Positions 31,380 through 31,467 of a DNA stretch of 31,467 nucleotides are shown piece by piece (position 1 is the first letter of the stretch; each line of letters opens with the position of its first letter). A program made the position numbers and the translations under genes. The notes beneath the pieces are model-generated. The model did no database searches and was not told the DNA's origin. It was given only the letters and a program-made list of their open reading frames with translations. Origin of the DNA: Marinisporobacter balticus (GTDB taxonomy: Bacteria > Bacillota > Clostridia > Peptostreptococcales > Thermotaleaceae); assembly GCF_004345705.1 (NCBI RefSeq), contig NZ_SLWV01000037.1:1-31467 (forward strand). Reading direction: 5' to 3'.

Positions 31380-31467
<88 letters not shown>

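Overview
The window looks like chromosomal DNA of a low-GC Gram-positive bacterium of the class Clostridia. It is AT-rich, uses strong AGGAGG-type ribosome binding sites with frequent TTG and GTG starts, carries NEAT-domain heme proteins, and ends at the first ~90 bases of a 16S rRNA gene behind two sigma-A-type promoters. No species call is justified from sequence alone.

Layout. (1) 1-2186: an AraC-type regulator and a VOC-fold protein in one operon, preceded by a hairpin-rich leader and a 24-codon ORF, then a small unrecognised ORF. (2) 2400-8131, minus strand: a drug-resistance-like locus with a MerR/GyrI-like regulator, a MerR-type promoter with the diagnostic 19-bp spacer, a 1150-aa fusion of a transglutaminase-like domain to a UvrA2-type ABC protein, and an MFS exporter. 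The fusion and exporter genes are translationally coupled. (3) 8165-12081: a gene graveyard with remnants of ISL3-like and ISLre2-like transposases, a MarR-GNAT protein and a LuxR/MalT-like regulator. Two small intact genes survive in it, an XRE regulator and a 4-oxalocrotonate tautomerase homologue. (4) 12214-25605: a heme/iron acquisition locus. A divergent AraC regulator faces the structural genes across a Fur-box-like site. The structural genes are a small secreted NEAT protein, a giant multi-NEAT surface protein (1512 aa), a 210-aa NEAT protein, a heme ABC importer (IsdE-like binding protein, FecCD permease, ATPase) and a pair of CydDC-like ABC half-transporters. (5) 25768-27227: a mobC-like scrap, then an AbrB-type regulator, a truncated membrane protein and a DUF998-like membrane protein. 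(6) 27290-28390: two decayed transposases. (7) 28650-29493: thymidine kinase and a 39-aa small protein, each with its own terminator. (8) 29600-31045: a broken IS21-family element (istA/istB). An IS200/IS605-like remnant sits at its deleted istA-istB junction, and that remnant carries a MerR-type promoter and a chimeric ORF. (9) 31074-31467: rRNA promoters, leader and 16S start.

How the genes may work together. The heme locus reads as a relay: secreted and surface NEAT proteins capture heme, the lipoprotein and importer move it inward, and the CydDC-like pair handles heme, thiol or another product, all under iron control through Fur plus the AraC protein. In the resistance locus, MerR senses a compound, the UvrA2-type protein may displace it from DNA, the transglutaminase-like domain may modify it, and the MFS pump may expel it. 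These functional chains are inferences from family membership and gene order. The many IS remnants, and a 46/50-identical repeat at position 1 and at 28088, show a region repeatedly reshaped by mobile DNA next to an rRNA operon.
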